A DNA stretch of 64,000 nt from positions 4,294,001-4,358,000 of the forward strand of contig LR990060.1 in NCBI GenBank assembly GCA_905147135.1. The letters run 5' to 3'. Positions 55,301 through 57,660 of the stretch are shown one piece after another. The translations under genes and the position numbers were made by a program. This DNA comes from Blastobasis lacticolella (lineage: Eukaryota; Arthropoda; Insecta; Lepidoptera; Blastobasidae). The notes beneath the pieces were generated by a model. That model made no database searches and was not told the origin of the DNA. It worked only from the letters and a program-made list of their open reading frames with translations. How positions within the stretch are numbered: the stretch's first letter is position 1; each line of letters begins with the position of its first letter.

Positions 55301-55841
55301 GTAGCTTGAAGTCCAGAGTACAATTTAAGCCATGTTTTCTCTAATTCGGGAAAGTAGAACCAGATATAGCTTGATCTCCCCGTAGTACTAGCATTCGTAC
55401 AATACGCTCATTTAAAATAGTAACGCGGGAAAAAGCTAAACTGACATAAAAACTATTTCCATCGGACGAAATCGCTGGCAAAGGCCTGGCCTTACTCAAA
55501 GCACGAAACGGTTTCCCATTCAGTTCTTAGATATTGTGCGTATTACGTTACCTTGATTATCGGTTTAGCAAGCACGCTGCCTCTAGACCAATGCTGCCCT
55601 TTCTAATATAATAATAATATGATAACAATGAGTATAACACATCAAACCATATTATTTTTTACGGCATACTATTCTAATAAAATTATATGTTACTAATTAT
55701 GTATCAGAAAGAAATTAAGTAACGTAATCACACTTACCATCCTTGTTCATTCCCATGGTGAGGCATTTCTTGAGTCGGCACGCTTGGCACTGGTTCCGGT
55801 GGGCCTTGTCGACCACGCAGCGACCCGTGCCCGCCTGGCAT
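16267..55841 (-). CDS. Hr51: Nuclear receptor, NR2E3/PNR type (Hr51/unfulfilled), nine 3' exons
   Basis: This is a nuclear transcription factor of the NR2E group. The coding exons, in transcript order, are 55738-55841, 41425-41539, 34904-35055, 32397-32487, 28130-28238, 26441-26555, 23622-23735, 17446-17551 and 16267-16399. All introns are GT-AG and all phases join cleanly, giving 345 residues and a TGA stop. Residues 1-26 are the second DBD zinc finger (four cysteines, C-X6-C spacing as in PNR, unlike tailless or dsf). They are followed by [16 protein letters not shown], a hallmark of the group. Residues 74-154 form a Pro/Ser/acidic hinge. The ligand-binding domain (about 158-345) has the signature [18 protein letters not shown] and ends in [13 protein letters not shown], the PNR-type C-terminus. 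The first zinc finger and N-terminus are not in the window. In Drosophila, Hr51 acts in mushroom-body and clock neurons. Hr83 is a less likely alternative. Confidence 0.9.
16575..16700 (-). mobile_element. Bm1-like SINE (family 3) fragment
   Basis: It contains CAATGCGTTGCCCGCCTCTA and the downstream CCATGTCATAGTCCAAAG block. The same blocks occur at 20220-20300 and, inverted, at 28770-28830. It lies in the last intron of the receptor gene. Confidence 0.6.
17075..17330 (+). mobile_element. Bm1-like SINE (family 3), near full length
   Basis: The order of blocks is GTTTCTGCCGGTGAGTAAGG, GGAACCGTGGCTTTGGCAGT, AGAGGTGGGCAACGCATTGG, GGTGGCCCGCTTGCCTGTTT, then an A-rich tail. It is nearly identical to 27185-27470. 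The family is named by resemblance to the lepidopteran Bm1 type and I could not check a database. Confidence 0.7.
17446..17551 (-). CDS. Hr51: Receptor exon: LBD helix 9 region
   Basis: It encodes [20 protein letters not shown] followed by [14 protein letters not shown] (106 bases), with a shared Glu and Arg at the junctions. The acceptor is TGTTGCAG and the donor is [27 protein letters not shown] is characteristic of the group. It is very GC-rich (about 70 percent). Confidence 0.92.
17735..17880 (+). mobile_element. LINE 3' UTR fragment
   Basis: It shares TGTGGGATAAGCCCGCCTTT and GCAATAAAGAGTTTACAT with the 3' end at 13020-13172. It is 5'-truncated with no coding part. Confidence 0.6.
17938..19001 (+). 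mobile_element. hAT element, 1064 bp, internally deleted, 8-bp TSD
   Basis: Perfect 12-bp terminal inverted repeats, CATAGCTGGGCA and TGCCCAGCTATG, are flanked by exact 8-bp duplications CCGATAAG (17930-17937 and 19002-19009). Subterminal regions are packed with GTTAACG and TTAACGA motifs in both orientations, probably transposase binding sites. The interior retains only the transposase C-terminus. It lies in the intron between the exons at 17446 and 23622. Confidence 0.95.
18118..18735 (+). pseudogene. hAT transposase C-terminal remnant
   Basis: Conserved blocks include [20 protein letters not shown] (18225-18285) and, after a frameshift in an A-run near 18300, [20 protein letters not shown] (18579-18638). 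The latter is the hATC dimerisation domain. A second frameshift near 18660 displaces the [12 protein letters not shown] end. An acidic stretch [11 protein letters not shown] lies between the two blocks. The BED zinc finger and most of the catalytic domain are missing, so it is inactive. Confidence 0.9.
19325..19590 (-). mobile_element. LINE 3' tail (GATGATG-tail family)
   Basis: Read on the minus strand it runs from GGCCGTGTGGTGTCCGGCAG through ATCTCCAACCCGCCTGCCAA to CAGTCCACTACAGG reversed, ending near a GTGATGTGA tail. It is the same family as 23790, 28340, 51035 and 53228, all in the same orientation. Confidence 0.7.
20040..20300. mobile_element. Two Bm1-like SINE 3' parts in inverted orientation
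   Basis: A plus-strand copy (about 20045-20150) and a minus-strand copy (about 20160-20300) meet tail to tail across an A-rich joint. The blocks around CATCAGGTGGCC and GGCCACCTGATGG can pair over about 100 bases if transcribed. Confidence 0.65.
20687..20815 (+). mobile_element. tRNA-derived SINE head, family 2
   Basis: It contains GACTTAGTGGTTAAGGAGTC (A-box region) and CCGCGTTCGAACCCCAGTG (B box), with tRNA-like spacing, then TGAGTTATGTAACTAAC. It is truncated after about 130 bases. Confidence 0.7.
20810..20872 (+). repeat. 31-bp tandem duplication
   Basis: TAGTTTAACACAAGCCGATA with TCTACTAGGAA occurs twice in a row. The first unit follows the SINE head, and TTTAACAC resembles its body, so the duplication probably arose within the SINE. 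Confidence 0.7.
21604..21850 (+). mobile_element. tRNA-derived SINE, family 1, full length
   Basis: The A-box region CCTGAGTGGTTCAGTGGTCA is followed by the B box CCGAGTTCGATTCCC. The body contains TACGGGTCTGGGTGTTCTAT and the conserved 3' block CACCCATAACACAAGCTTTG, ending in GGGGCTAGATGGCGCTGT. It is the best copy of the family here. A LINE tail starts just downstream. Confidence 0.8.
21862..22145 (+). mobile_element. LINE 3' tail (GATGATG-tail family)
   Basis: It runs from GGGCCGTGGCGTGTGGTGCC through GGTGTCGTAAGAGGCGACTA to GGGCTGTGATGATGATGATG. A small GGAATGGAAT expansion is present at about 22050. Its closest relative is 36545-36830. Confidence 0.75.
22485..22861. mobile_element. MITE, about 377 bp, TTATTATAAGACCACG ends
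   Basis: The left end TTATTATAAGACCACG is matched by the inverted right end CGTGGTCTTATTATAA. A second, inverted copy at 37268-37612 aligns over its whole length, and a terminal fragment with AATAAGACCACG lies near 24015. There is no coding capacity. Confidence 0.8.
22985..23030 (+). mobile_element. SINE family 1 head fragment
   Basis: CCTGAGTGGTTCAGTCGTTT matches the A-box region of the 21604 copy. Everything after the first 40 bases is lost. Confidence 0.45.
23470..23590 (+). mobile_element. LINE 3' tail (CATCAGGCAGGCC family)
   Basis: The blocks are GGTCGGCACGCGTGGGTGAT, GCCCCTGGTATTGCAAACGT and GCTTACCATCAGGCAGGCCG, then an A-rich tail. It ends about 30 bases from the receptor exon at 23622. 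Other copies lie at 40455, 51715 and 59885. Confidence 0.65.
23622..23735 (-). CDS. Hr51: Receptor exon: LBD helices 7-8 region
   Basis: It encodes [20 protein letters not shown] followed by [17 protein letters not shown] (114 bases). The [11 protein letters not shown] motif is typical of NR2E. The acceptor is CCCACAG and the donor is CCGG-GTATGG. The first codon is shared with the previous exon (Asp). Confidence 0.92.
23765..23990 (-). mobile_element. LINE 3' tail (GATGATG-tail family)
   Basis: The blocks match the 19325 copy over most of its length. It begins beside a run of about 27 A residues at 23767-23793. It lies just upstream, in transcript terms, of the exon at 23622-23735. Confidence 0.7.
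24080..24185. mobile_element. Half copy of the palindromic MITE at 39079
   Basis: It carries AAAGCGTGAGAGCAAATCAA, AGTGGAATGTATTGCTCATA and CCATTTTTGTATCACTTA, matching one arm of 39079-39324. The other arm is absent. Confidence 0.65.
24245..24350 (+). mobile_element. SINE family 2, 3' fragment
   Basis: It contains AACAGGGTCACAGAGGTGAT and ATCCTGGATCATGGTCAAG, matching the distal half of the family-2 SINEs at 7590 and 54010. Confidence 0.5.
25105..26317 (-). mobile_element. 5'-truncated jockey-like LINE with 6-bp TSD
   Basis: It reads on the minus strand from the truncation near 26317 to a TAAATAAATAAATAA tail at 25105-25120. AGTTAT flanks it on both sides (25099-25104 and 26318-26323). The true duplication may be longer because the target is repetitive. 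It contains the open frame 25237-26304. Confidence 0.85.
25237..26304 (-). CDS. Jockey-like reverse transcriptase, C-terminal 355 residues
   Basis: This is the C-terminal half of a non-LTR retrotransposon ORF2. RT blocks seen are [14 protein letters not shown] (about residues 37-50), the catalytic LIYADDLKV (about 65-73) and [17 protein letters not shown]. The [15 protein letters not shown] thumb-like segment and a C-terminal region follow. There are no stops or frameshifts over 1068 bases, so the insertion is young. The ATG at 26304 is directly preceded by an in-frame TAA created at the 5' truncation, so it is not a real gene start. The endonuclease and N-terminal RT are missing. Confidence 0.9.
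   Translation of the reverse strand: MGFSPNLLKLFASYMCDRQQYVRHGCFISDTYHTRSGVSQGSILGPLLFGIMINNLDGVLISSQSLIYADDLKVICPINDMGDCAAFQRDIDSLLQWSIDNKLSFNPSKCSIMSYSRAKNPVVAQYVLSGMPIERVTTVRDLGVTFDTRLNFRDHMTSMATSCYKRLGFVIRNARDFDDPGALKLIYMALVRSKLEFASVVWNPHESTYALLLEKIQKAFLRFLYKKMYGYYPFLYPTKFLLGILQFNSLEVRRNAGLLIFVCRILRGDSDCMELVARVVRLSVLHISRLLLRPRQHNIFAAPAARTVSRASAPLIRALTLLNSLLASAPECDVLASRWADVCKECLRFCETMNG
26441..26555 (-). CDS. Hr51: Receptor exon: LBD helix 5 region
   Basis: It encodes [20 protein letters not shown] followed by [18 protein letters not shown] (115 bases). The acceptor is CCGTCAG and the donor is G-GTGAGTA. A LINE insertion and minisatellite begin only about 40 bases downstream in the next intron, which leaves the donor intact. 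Confidence 0.93.
26636..26730 (+). mobile_element. Bm1-like SINE (family 3) 3' part
   Basis: It contains GGTGTTGCTAATGGTTATAG and GGTGACCACTTTCCAGCAGG, then GCCGCTTGCTTGTTAAT. It lies about 80 bases upstream, in transcript terms, of the exon at 26441-26555. Confidence 0.6.
27185..27470 (+). mobile_element. Bm1-like SINE (family 3), near full length
   Basis: It is the same series of blocks as 17075-17330, starting with ATACCGCAGCTAAACAATAC and ending in GGTGGCCCGTTTGCCTGTTT and an A-rich tail. The two copies share the whole length. Confidence 0.75.
27770..27865 (-). mobile_element. SINE family 2, 3' fragment
   Basis: It carries ACCATGATCCAGGATTTGAC and CAGGTAATTACAGTGGAGCG, matching the distal part of the copy at 7590-7915. 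A LINE fragment follows immediately. Confidence 0.55.
27866..28045 (+). pseudogene. LINE ORF2 C-terminal fragment
   Basis: The plus strand encodes [20 protein letters not shown] followed by [20 protein letters not shown] and a stop. RLWNELP is the C-terminal motif of many LINE ORF2 proteins. It is truncated upstream. A CATCAGGCAGGCC-family segment (GTCGGCACGCGTGGGCGATG) follows at 28058. Confidence 0.7.
28130..28238 (-). CDS. Hr51: Receptor exon: start of ligand-binding domain
   Basis: It encodes [20 protein letters not shown] followed by [16 protein letters not shown] (109 bases), covering helices 3 and 4 with the nuclear-receptor LBD signature. The acceptor is TTTCCAG and the donor is CAG-GTATGAA. 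It ends in phase 0. Confidence 0.93.
28340..28570 (-). mobile_element. LINE 3' tail (GATGATG-tail family)
   Basis: It contains CACAACAGTCCACTGCAGGA, GGTTGGAGATCACAGTGATG and GTCGCCTTGTACGACACCCG in the same order as the other minus-strand copies. It starts about 100 bases upstream, in transcript terms, of the exon at 28130. Confidence 0.65.
29035..30163 (-). mobile_element. DNA transposon remnant with DUF4817-type HTH domain
   Basis: On the minus strand the element seems to start near 30163 with TATACAGGGTTACAGG and carries a long leader. An ORF from the ATG at 29334 encodes [17 protein letters not shown], then [19 protein letters not shown] and [18 protein letters not shown]. That is the N-terminal helix-turn-helix domain (DUF4817 type) found in insect Tc1/mariner-like transposase proteins. 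Homology stops after about 75 residues, and the frame then runs through unrelated sequence to 28972. The in-frame 125 residues upstream hold two hydrophobic stretches, which I take as leader rather than protein. No catalytic domain is present. Confidence 0.7.
30160..30260 (+). mobile_element. SINE family 1, 3' part
   Basis: It contains TAAGTAGTTTATCAGTTATC, CACCCATAACACAAACTTTG and GGGGCTGGATGGCGCTGTGT. The tRNA-like head is lost. Confidence 0.65.
30822..31619 (+). mobile_element. Internally deleted Helitron
   Basis: The 5' part AAAGAAAGTCGTGTTTGTTA followed by AACTCGAGAACGGCTGGACC is a leader seen in lepidopteran Helitrons. At 31014 an ATG opens [20 protein letters not shown], a Helitron protein N-terminus, which breaks off after about 26 residues. 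An 11-bp minisatellite fills 31096-31580. The 3' end has a GCGAACGAAGTCGCGCCGGG stem and terminates in CTAG-T at 31616-31620. No Rep or helicase sequence remains. Confidence 0.7.
31096..31580 (+). repeat. Minisatellite, 11-bp unit GTAGGGTAGGT
   Basis: More than 40 units of the 11-mer occur, with variants GTACGGTAGGT and a recurrent shorter GGGTAGGGGTAGGTG form. The same motif occurs as its complement at 56340-56575 and briefly at 63880-63900. Confidence 0.92.
31738..32358. repeat. Compound palindromic repeat, copy 1
   Basis: It starts TTTACACTCGTATCATAATG and holds two tandem blocks with ACATATTCGAAAACAGTCGT. A longer block follows with ATTATTTTCCCGCTAAACAG. It then ends TATGAGTGTAGATAAAG, the inverse of the start. 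A second nested palindrome (18-bp arms 32282-32299 and 32313-32330) lies beyond, inside an outer TATGCAACTG / CAGTTGCATA pair. It stops about 40 bases from exon 32397-32487. Confidence 0.8.
32397..32487 (-). CDS. Hr51: Receptor exon: hinge, second part
   Basis: This 91-base exon encodes [20 protein letters not shown] followed by [11 protein letters not shown]. It is supported by phase agreement on both sides, an acceptor AATTGCAG and a donor CAG-GTAAGAA. The sequence is typical of a flexible hinge and less diagnostic than its neighbours. It lies between copies of a compound repeat. Confidence 0.85.
32706..32905 (+). mobile_element. tRNA-derived SINE, family 1
   Basis: CGACCCGAGTGGTTCAGTTG and the B-box-like CCGGGTTTGATTCTC are followed by the body and the CACCCATAACACAAGCTTTG block. 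It is truncated just after, without the final GATGGCGCTGT. Confidence 0.7.
33044..33616. repeat. Compound palindromic repeat, copy 2
   Basis: It is the same order of blocks as copy 1, with the internal blocks nearly identical. The inner 18-bp-arm palindrome is deleted at about 33590, leaving the outer TATGCAACTG / CAGTTGCATA pair close together. Confidence 0.8.
33620..34400. repeat. Compound palindromic repeat, copy 3 plus partial block
   Basis: A partial head block (33620-33738) precedes a third copy starting at 33739. About 80 unrelated bases (33897-33980) separate its head from the long block. The 3' palindrome is retained with a longer spacer (34287-34365). It is the most diverged copy. 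Confidence 0.75.
34807..34840 (-). repeat. 34-bp echo of a receptor exon start
   Basis: It matches 35022-35055, the first 34 bases of the hinge exon, at 31 of 34 positions, and in the same frame reads [11 protein letters not shown]. The similarity ends exactly at the exon boundary on one side. The acceptor AG is not preserved, so it is not a usable alternative exon as it stands. Confidence 0.7.
34904..35055 (-). CDS. Hr51: Receptor exon: hinge, Pro/Ala-rich
   Basis: The 152-base exon encodes 50 residues starting [20 protein letters not shown] and ending in the acidic STQSDSD. The acceptor is TTCCCCAG and the donor is GATG-GTGAGTG. It is GC-rich compared with its surroundings. A 34-base partial copy of its start lies at 34807-34840 in the following intron. 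Confidence 0.9.
35328..35524 (+). repeat. About 115-bp tandem duplication with LINE-like tail
   Basis: ATCTTGTATG, then AAGTAGATGCAATAAACATT and CTTTACTTTAATTGGCAA occur at 35328-35408 and again at 35442-35524. The two units differ at few positions. Confidence 0.7.
35514..35622. repeat. Palindromic element, about 28-bp arms
   Basis: The left arm AATTGGCAACGGTCGTGTGA is inverted at the right end as GTCGCACAACCGTTGCCAAT. A related single arm, AATTGGCAAAGGACGAGCGA, lies at 35398, so the unit was probably involved in the tandem duplication. Confidence 0.65.
35625..35800 (+). mobile_element. tRNA-derived SINE, family 2
   Basis: The head shows GGAGTCCGACTCGTAAGCGA and GAATTCGATCCCCTGTGCC. The body follows with TGAGTTATGTACATTAGGCG and AAAACATCGTGATGTAACCT. 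The distal third is missing. Confidence 0.65.
35975..36035 (+). repeat. Three-copy 20-bp tandem repeat
   Basis: GCTTATGTCAAATAACGTTA is repeated, with one variant base in the first copy and a partial third copy. Confidence 0.75.
36100..36250 (+). mobile_element. SINE family 2, 3' part
   Basis: It contains GTTAACAGGGTTACGGAGAT and ATCCTGGACCATGGTCAATT, ending in CTCTCGCGCACGAATGCAC. It matches the 54010 copy's distal half. Confidence 0.6.
36545..36830 (+). mobile_element. LINE 3' tail (GATGATG-tail family) with duplicated start
   Basis: It is nearly identical to 21862-22145. The first 30 bases (GTGGTGTGTGGTGCCGCCAC with CTCAAAGAAT) occur twice in tandem at 36547-36606. It ends GGGCTGTGATGATGATGATG. 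Confidence 0.78.
37268..37612. mobile_element. MITE, second copy of the 22485 family, inverted
   Basis: It aligns to 22485-22861 in reverse orientation. Shared blocks include TTGTCCGTCATAGAACGTCA, GGACTGTTTATTTTCGTAA and ATTATTGCCATATCCACACT. Its ends are more degraded than those of copy 1. Confidence 0.75.
37613..39078. other. Intronic, no gene seen
   Basis: It has moderate AT content, stops in all frames and no repeat family that recurs here. Short frames at 38487-38711 and 38917-39099 lack recognisable motifs. Confidence 0.45.
39079..39324. mobile_element. Palindromic MITE, 246 bp
   Basis: Both ends read GCG(C/T)TTATTACACATTCC inwards. The arms extend over about 110 bases each, with AGTGGAATGT and CCATTTTTGTATC in both. 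The right arm has an extra 14-16 bases. The centre carries GGAGCGGCGCGTGAC. A single-arm relative lies at 24080-24185. Confidence 0.8.
39803..40266. mobile_element. Long-arm palindromic MITE, about 464 bp
   Basis: The arms of about 170 bases begin AAATGAAACGCTTTCAATTG. Both include TCATACGGCTAGATCTCAAG and GGTAGTTTGACACTATACTT. Arm identity is well above 90 percent by eye, and the spacer is about 120 AT-rich bases. There is no ORF, and I could not fix a target duplication. Confidence 0.88.
40455..40580 (-). mobile_element. LINE 3' tail (CATCAGGCAGGCC family)
   Basis: On the minus strand it shows GGTATTGCAAACGTCGATAG, GGTGACTGCTTACCATCGGG and CAGGCCGTACGCTTGTTTGC. It is the same family as 23470 in inverse orientation. 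A TCTC run follows at 40677-40692. Confidence 0.6.
41425..41539 (-). CDS. Hr51: Receptor exon: post-DBD conserved block
   Basis: It encodes [20 protein letters not shown] followed by [19 protein letters not shown] (115 bases). The acceptor is TTATTGCAG and the donor is GG-GTAAGCG. The block is strongly conserved in insect Hr51 proteins and identifies the subgroup. The intron separating it from the zinc-finger exon is about 14.2 kb. Confidence 0.93.
41725..41945 (+). mobile_element. Two LINE 3'-tail fragments (GATGATG family)
   Basis: The first (41727-41830) ends CTGTGATGATGATGATGATT. The second (41835-41945) repeats the ACTGCGATCTCCAATCCACC block and ends at GGACTGTTGAGATGTGATA. They lie about 190 bases upstream, in transcript terms, of exon 41425-41539. 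Confidence 0.6.
42500..42797 (-). mobile_element. tRNA-derived SINE, family 1
   Basis: Reverse complement of the 21604 copy: ACAGCGCCATCTAGCACAAG at one end, and GGAATCGAACCCGAGACCTC with CTGAACCACTCAGATCGTC at the head. An AT-rich expansion lies at about 42575-42640. Confidence 0.75.
42855..43245 (+). mobile_element. GC-rich repeat, probable non-LTR element fragment
   Basis: This 390-bp GC-rich island contains CCACTAAACCCCGCGGCGCT, CAACACCTCCGACGACCGCC and ACCTCGCCGGGCCAACGGTA. The text resembles a sequence common in moth genomes at the end of R1-type LINEs. I cannot confirm the family without a search. The open frame at 42907-43125 has no recognisable domain. Confidence 0.45.
43250..45250. 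other. Intronic, no gene seen
   Basis: AT-rich with no coding signal. A GC-richer patch (44470-44720) looks like a possible promoter or first exon (CCGCAGCCATCTTTGAAG and TTTGGCCGCGATTTTTTGAG), but no transcript features can be supported. A Bm1-like fragment lies at 45010-45100 on the minus strand. Confidence 0.4.
45380..46556 (-). pseudogene. Mariner-like element, near full length, decayed
   Basis: Ends TACACTGAAAG (45380) and CTTTCAGTG (46548-46556) are inverted repeats. The minus strand encodes mariner transposase pieces in several frames. These are the HTH region [16 protein letters not shown] near 46180, [17 protein letters not shown] with the second catalytic Asp (about 45700), and [20 protein letters not shown] near 45560. 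The total is about 1.18 kb, close to the usual 1.3 kb. Many frameshifts make it inactive. Confidence 0.88.
46560..48780. other. Intronic, no supported gene
   Basis: An open frame at 47693-47911 (72 residues, two hydrophobic stretches) has no recognisable family and no supporting signals. A small perfect hairpin (13-bp arms 48461-48473 and 48478-48490) is present. The rest is AT-rich. Confidence 0.4.
48790..49050 (+). pseudogene. LINE reverse transcriptase fragment
   Basis: It shows [13 protein letters not shown] (48810-48855), matching the AFDKVNH block of RT, and [14 protein letters not shown] (48982-49023), matching the GVPQGSILGP block. The interior carries a stop and frame shifts. No catalytic YADD follows. 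Confidence 0.75.
49322..49385 (-). mobile_element. LINE 3' tail (ATGATGATG, AAGAGTCATACTC family)
   Basis: It is the reverse complement of the 62381-62466 insert, sharing AAGAGTCATACTCTTAAATA and GAGTGGCGATTG. A longer form, inserted in a SINE, is described at 62217. Confidence 0.6.
49443..49640 (+). mobile_element. tRNA-derived SINE, family 1, shortened
   Basis: The head is GACCTAAGTGGTTAAGTAAT with the B box CCGGGTTCGAGCCCC. The 3' block is CCACAGCACAAACTTTGCTT, and it ends GTCATTGTGTGAATTGG. The central TATGTA-rich part is deleted. Confidence 0.7.
50388..50500 (+). mobile_element. Helitron-like 5' end
   Basis: It starts TCTATACTATTATAAAACTG, a typical lepidopteran Helitron 5' form, and continues to CTGGGACGTCACTATGCCCA. 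A related 5' end lies at 55129. A short palindrome, GTCGAGTACGGACCATACTC, follows at about 50508. Confidence 0.5.
50945..51025 (+). mobile_element. SINE family 2 head fragment
   Basis: It shows GGGTCCGACTCGTAAGCGAG and AGTAGGACCCCTGTACCGCC. It is truncated and joins a LINE tail at 51035. Confidence 0.5.
51035..51285 (-). mobile_element. LINE 3' tail (GATGATG-tail family)
   Basis: It contains AGCCCATAACAGTCCACTAC, GGTTGGAGATCGTAGTGTTA and CCACGAGTGTAAGGGGTGGG, in the order of the other minus-strand copies. It is full length for the family. Confidence 0.72.
51710..51800 (+). mobile_element. LINE 3' tail (CATCAGGCAGGCC family)
   Basis: ATTGCAAACGTCCATAGGCT, then TGACTGCTTTCCATCAGGCA and an A-rich end. 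It is short and 5'-truncated. Confidence 0.55.
52051..52182. repeat. Palindromic element, about 28-bp arms
   Basis: The left arm AGCACGCGTAGCATGACGGG is inverted on the right as CCCGTCATACGACGCGTGCT. The interior of 76 bases holds GAGCGAGAAAGCTC. The unit is 132 bp. Confidence 0.7.
52190..52385 (+). mobile_element. LINE 3' UTR with GTCTAT tail
   Basis: It starts GAAAACCAGCGCTGTGTTTG and contains GAGGCTGGTCCAATTTGGTC. It ends in an AAATAAAGTTAC-like signal and a (GTCTAT)n repeat. Fragments of the same 5' block occur near 60215 and, inverted, near 16865-16925. Confidence 0.6.
52560..52705 (+). mobile_element. LINE 3' end related to the 56-kb LINE
   Basis: It contains CCTTTTTGACGATTGAAAGA, GATATTTAATGTCCTAATCA and an ATAAAGAAATTTTGAATTTT tail. 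The same sequence, inverted, forms the 3' end of the element at 56245-57660. Confidence 0.7.
52885..53118 (-). mobile_element. tRNA-derived SINE, family 1, full length
   Basis: Reverse complement of the 21604 copy: CACACAGCGTCATCTAGCCC at one end, and GGAATCGAACCCGGGACCTC with TGAACCACTCAGGTCGTC at the head. It has all blocks. Confidence 0.8.
53228..53490 (-). mobile_element. LINE 3' tail (GATGATG-tail family)
   Basis: A CATCATCATCA tail, CAGTCCACTGCAGGACTTAG, GCTTGGCAGGCGGGTTGGAG and CCGGACACCACACGGCTAAG. It is one of five or more copies in this orientation. Confidence 0.75.
54010..54265 (+). mobile_element. tRNA-derived SINE, family 2, body
   Basis: It contains TGAGTTACGTACATTAGTTT, AACATCGTGATGAAACGTGA, ATTCAGGCGACTGAATATGT and ATCCTGGATCATGGTCATGG, ending near GCGCGAGAGCACAACC. 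The tRNA-like head is lost. Confidence 0.7.
55129..55260 (+). mobile_element. Helitron-like 5' end
   Basis: It starts TCTATACTATTATGAATCTG and shares the order of short motifs with 50388-50500, including a GATTCTGTGACGTAACTGTG block. The extent downstream is unclear. Confidence 0.45.
55738..55841 (-). CDS. Hr51: Receptor exon: second zinc finger of the DBD
   Basis: The 104-base exon encodes [20 protein letters not shown] followed by [14 protein letters not shown]. It carries all four zinc ligands and the C-terminal extension. The acceptor is CCGGCAG and the donor is G-GTAAGTG. It starts at codon position 3, so an upstream exon ending in a Tyr-Arg-type junction is needed. That exon is not found up to 64 kb. 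Confidence 0.93.
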
Positions 55842-56339
55842 CTGCCGGTGAGCAAAGGGTTAAGCCGGTTACAGACAAAACGGATTTTGCGTCTTTTACA
55901 AGGGGACATTCCATAAATCCAAAACATTGAGCTACAAGAAGAAATTCATTCATTAGAGCAATTTTTAATTAATAAAAAAAAATTTAGTACAACAATTAGT
56001 TATTGGTGCCTAACGAACAGCTAATAAGCCCATATTTTACCCAATTCCATCTGTTTAACACTGCCCCTTATATCCTGTATGTTGCAGTAGCTCCAAATAT
56101 TTTTATCTAATAGTGGTAATGCACTTATGAGCGCGACTGTAATGTTGCGTTTGAGGTCTTCATCTATTGTTTATTTAACTTCAACATTGGGCTGGCTTAA
56201 TGGAATTTTAAGCGACCAAATTCACGGGCAAAAGCGAATCATCAATCAAATCAAATCAAATCAAAATTTCTTTATTGATTAGGACATTAAATATCTCTTT
56301 CAATCGTCAAAAAGGAGGGTGGTAGTGCTGCATGTGATA

Positions 56340-56575
56340 GGTAGTTGCTCCCACCCTACTCTATCCTATCCCTACCCTATCGCTACCTTACCCCTACCCT
56401 ATCCTACCATTGCCTTAACCCTACCCTACCACTACCTTACCCCTACCCTACCACTATCTTACCCCGACCCTACCACTATCTTACCCCTACCCCACCCTAT
56501 ACTACCTTACCGCTATCTTACTCTTACCCTACCCTACCCCTACTCTAACTACTACCCTACCCCTACCCTAGCGCA
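56340..56575 (-). repeat. CCCTACC-type minisatellite
   Basis: Variants of CCCTACCCTATC and CCTACCACTATCTTACC are arrayed over about 235 bases. On the minus strand this reads GGGTAGGG, akin to the 11-bp array at 31096-31580 but less regular. Confidence 0.85.
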
Positions 56576-56769
56576 GACAGGAGACACCATGTGTGGGAGA
56601 GGAAGGAAAATTAACGCCGCTTCCAAGGTGGTTCTCTGTGGGGGAAAGAAACGGCAAGAAACCCACAGAGCCTACGTTAATTCTTTTTTTTTTAAACATG
56701 TCTTATGTACTAATACATTATTTGTCCTATATACTATTTTAAAAGTAAATACCTGTATACAACAGCAGT

Positions 56770-57660
56770 TCAGTCCCATGGACTTTTGTCATTTACATAT
56801 TCAGATATACTATAATAACTTTTTTGACATAATTTGTTTTTTATAGCGACTTTAAATTTATTCAATGGTAAATTCTGAATATCTGTTGGAACCTTATTAT
56901 AGAAGCGTACACATTGACCCATAAATGATTTGTGGACTTTGGCTAGACGACAAGCACCAGCAACAAGCTTATCTTTATTTCTCGTATTAATATTATGAAC
57001 ATCACTATTCTTCTTAAATAAGTGTAAATTTTTATGAACATACATTAAATTTTCATATATATATTGTGACGGCATTGTCATTATATCAATGTTCCTGAAT
57101 TTATCTCTTAGTGAAGTTCTAGGTCTCAATTGATAAATCGCGCGAATAGCCCTTTTCTGCAATACAAATACATTGTGCCAGTCGGCAGCGTGTCCCCACA
57201 GCAGTATGCCATAGGCCATAATACTGTGGAAATAACTAAAGTAAACTAATCTTGCTGTAGCCTCGTCAGAAATACTCCGTATTTTCTTTACAGCATATGC
57301 TGCAGAACTTAGCCTTTTCGCCAATGTATCAATGTGAGGACCCCATTGCAATTTATTATCCAGGGTAAAGCCTAAAAATACTGTAGAATCAACAAAATTC
57401 AAATTTTCGCCTTTTATTTGTACATTAGTGGGCACTGATCTAACATTTGGCAAAGAGAATTTTAAACATTTTGTCTTCTTGCCATTCAGTAATAAATTAT
57501 TAACCGTAAACCAGTTTACCACTTCTGCAATAGCCTTGTTCACGTCTTCATATGTTAATTGTTGTCTTTTTACTTTAAGCACTAAAGATGTATTGTCCGC
57601 GAACAAGACAATTTCATGGGCATCTTTTACAAAGTACGGTATGATTACTTCTGCTGACAT
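56770..57660 (-). pseudogene. Jockey-like RT C-terminal, 296 residues, catalytic Asp changed
   Basis: It is open for 891 bases. The catalytic box reads VLFADNTSLV, with Asn in place of the second Asp of FADD, which should abolish polymerase activity. Other conserved blocks are WFTVNNLLLNGKKTKCLKFS, FLGFTLDNKLQW and the C-terminal GILLWGHAADWHNVFVLQKR and AIRAIY. The N-terminal RT blocks and endonuclease are missing. The annotated ATG is only the first Met after truncation. Confidence 0.85.

Larger units (their letters stand above)
56245..57660 (-). mobile_element. 5'-truncated LINE with minisatellite in its 3' UTR
   Basis: On the minus strand the element runs from an RT frame (57660-56770) through a (GTAGGG)-type minisatellite (56340-56575) to the 3' end GACGATTGAAAGAGATATTT and a TTTGATTTGA tail near 56245. 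The same 3' end lies at 52560-52705. Upstream of 57660 the RT homology stops abruptly. Confidence 0.78.

Noticed and set aside
56319..56846. 175-residue Pro/Thr/Leu-Tyr repeat frame
   Set aside because: It is generated by the CCCTACC minisatellite inside a LINE 3' UTR, read antisense.
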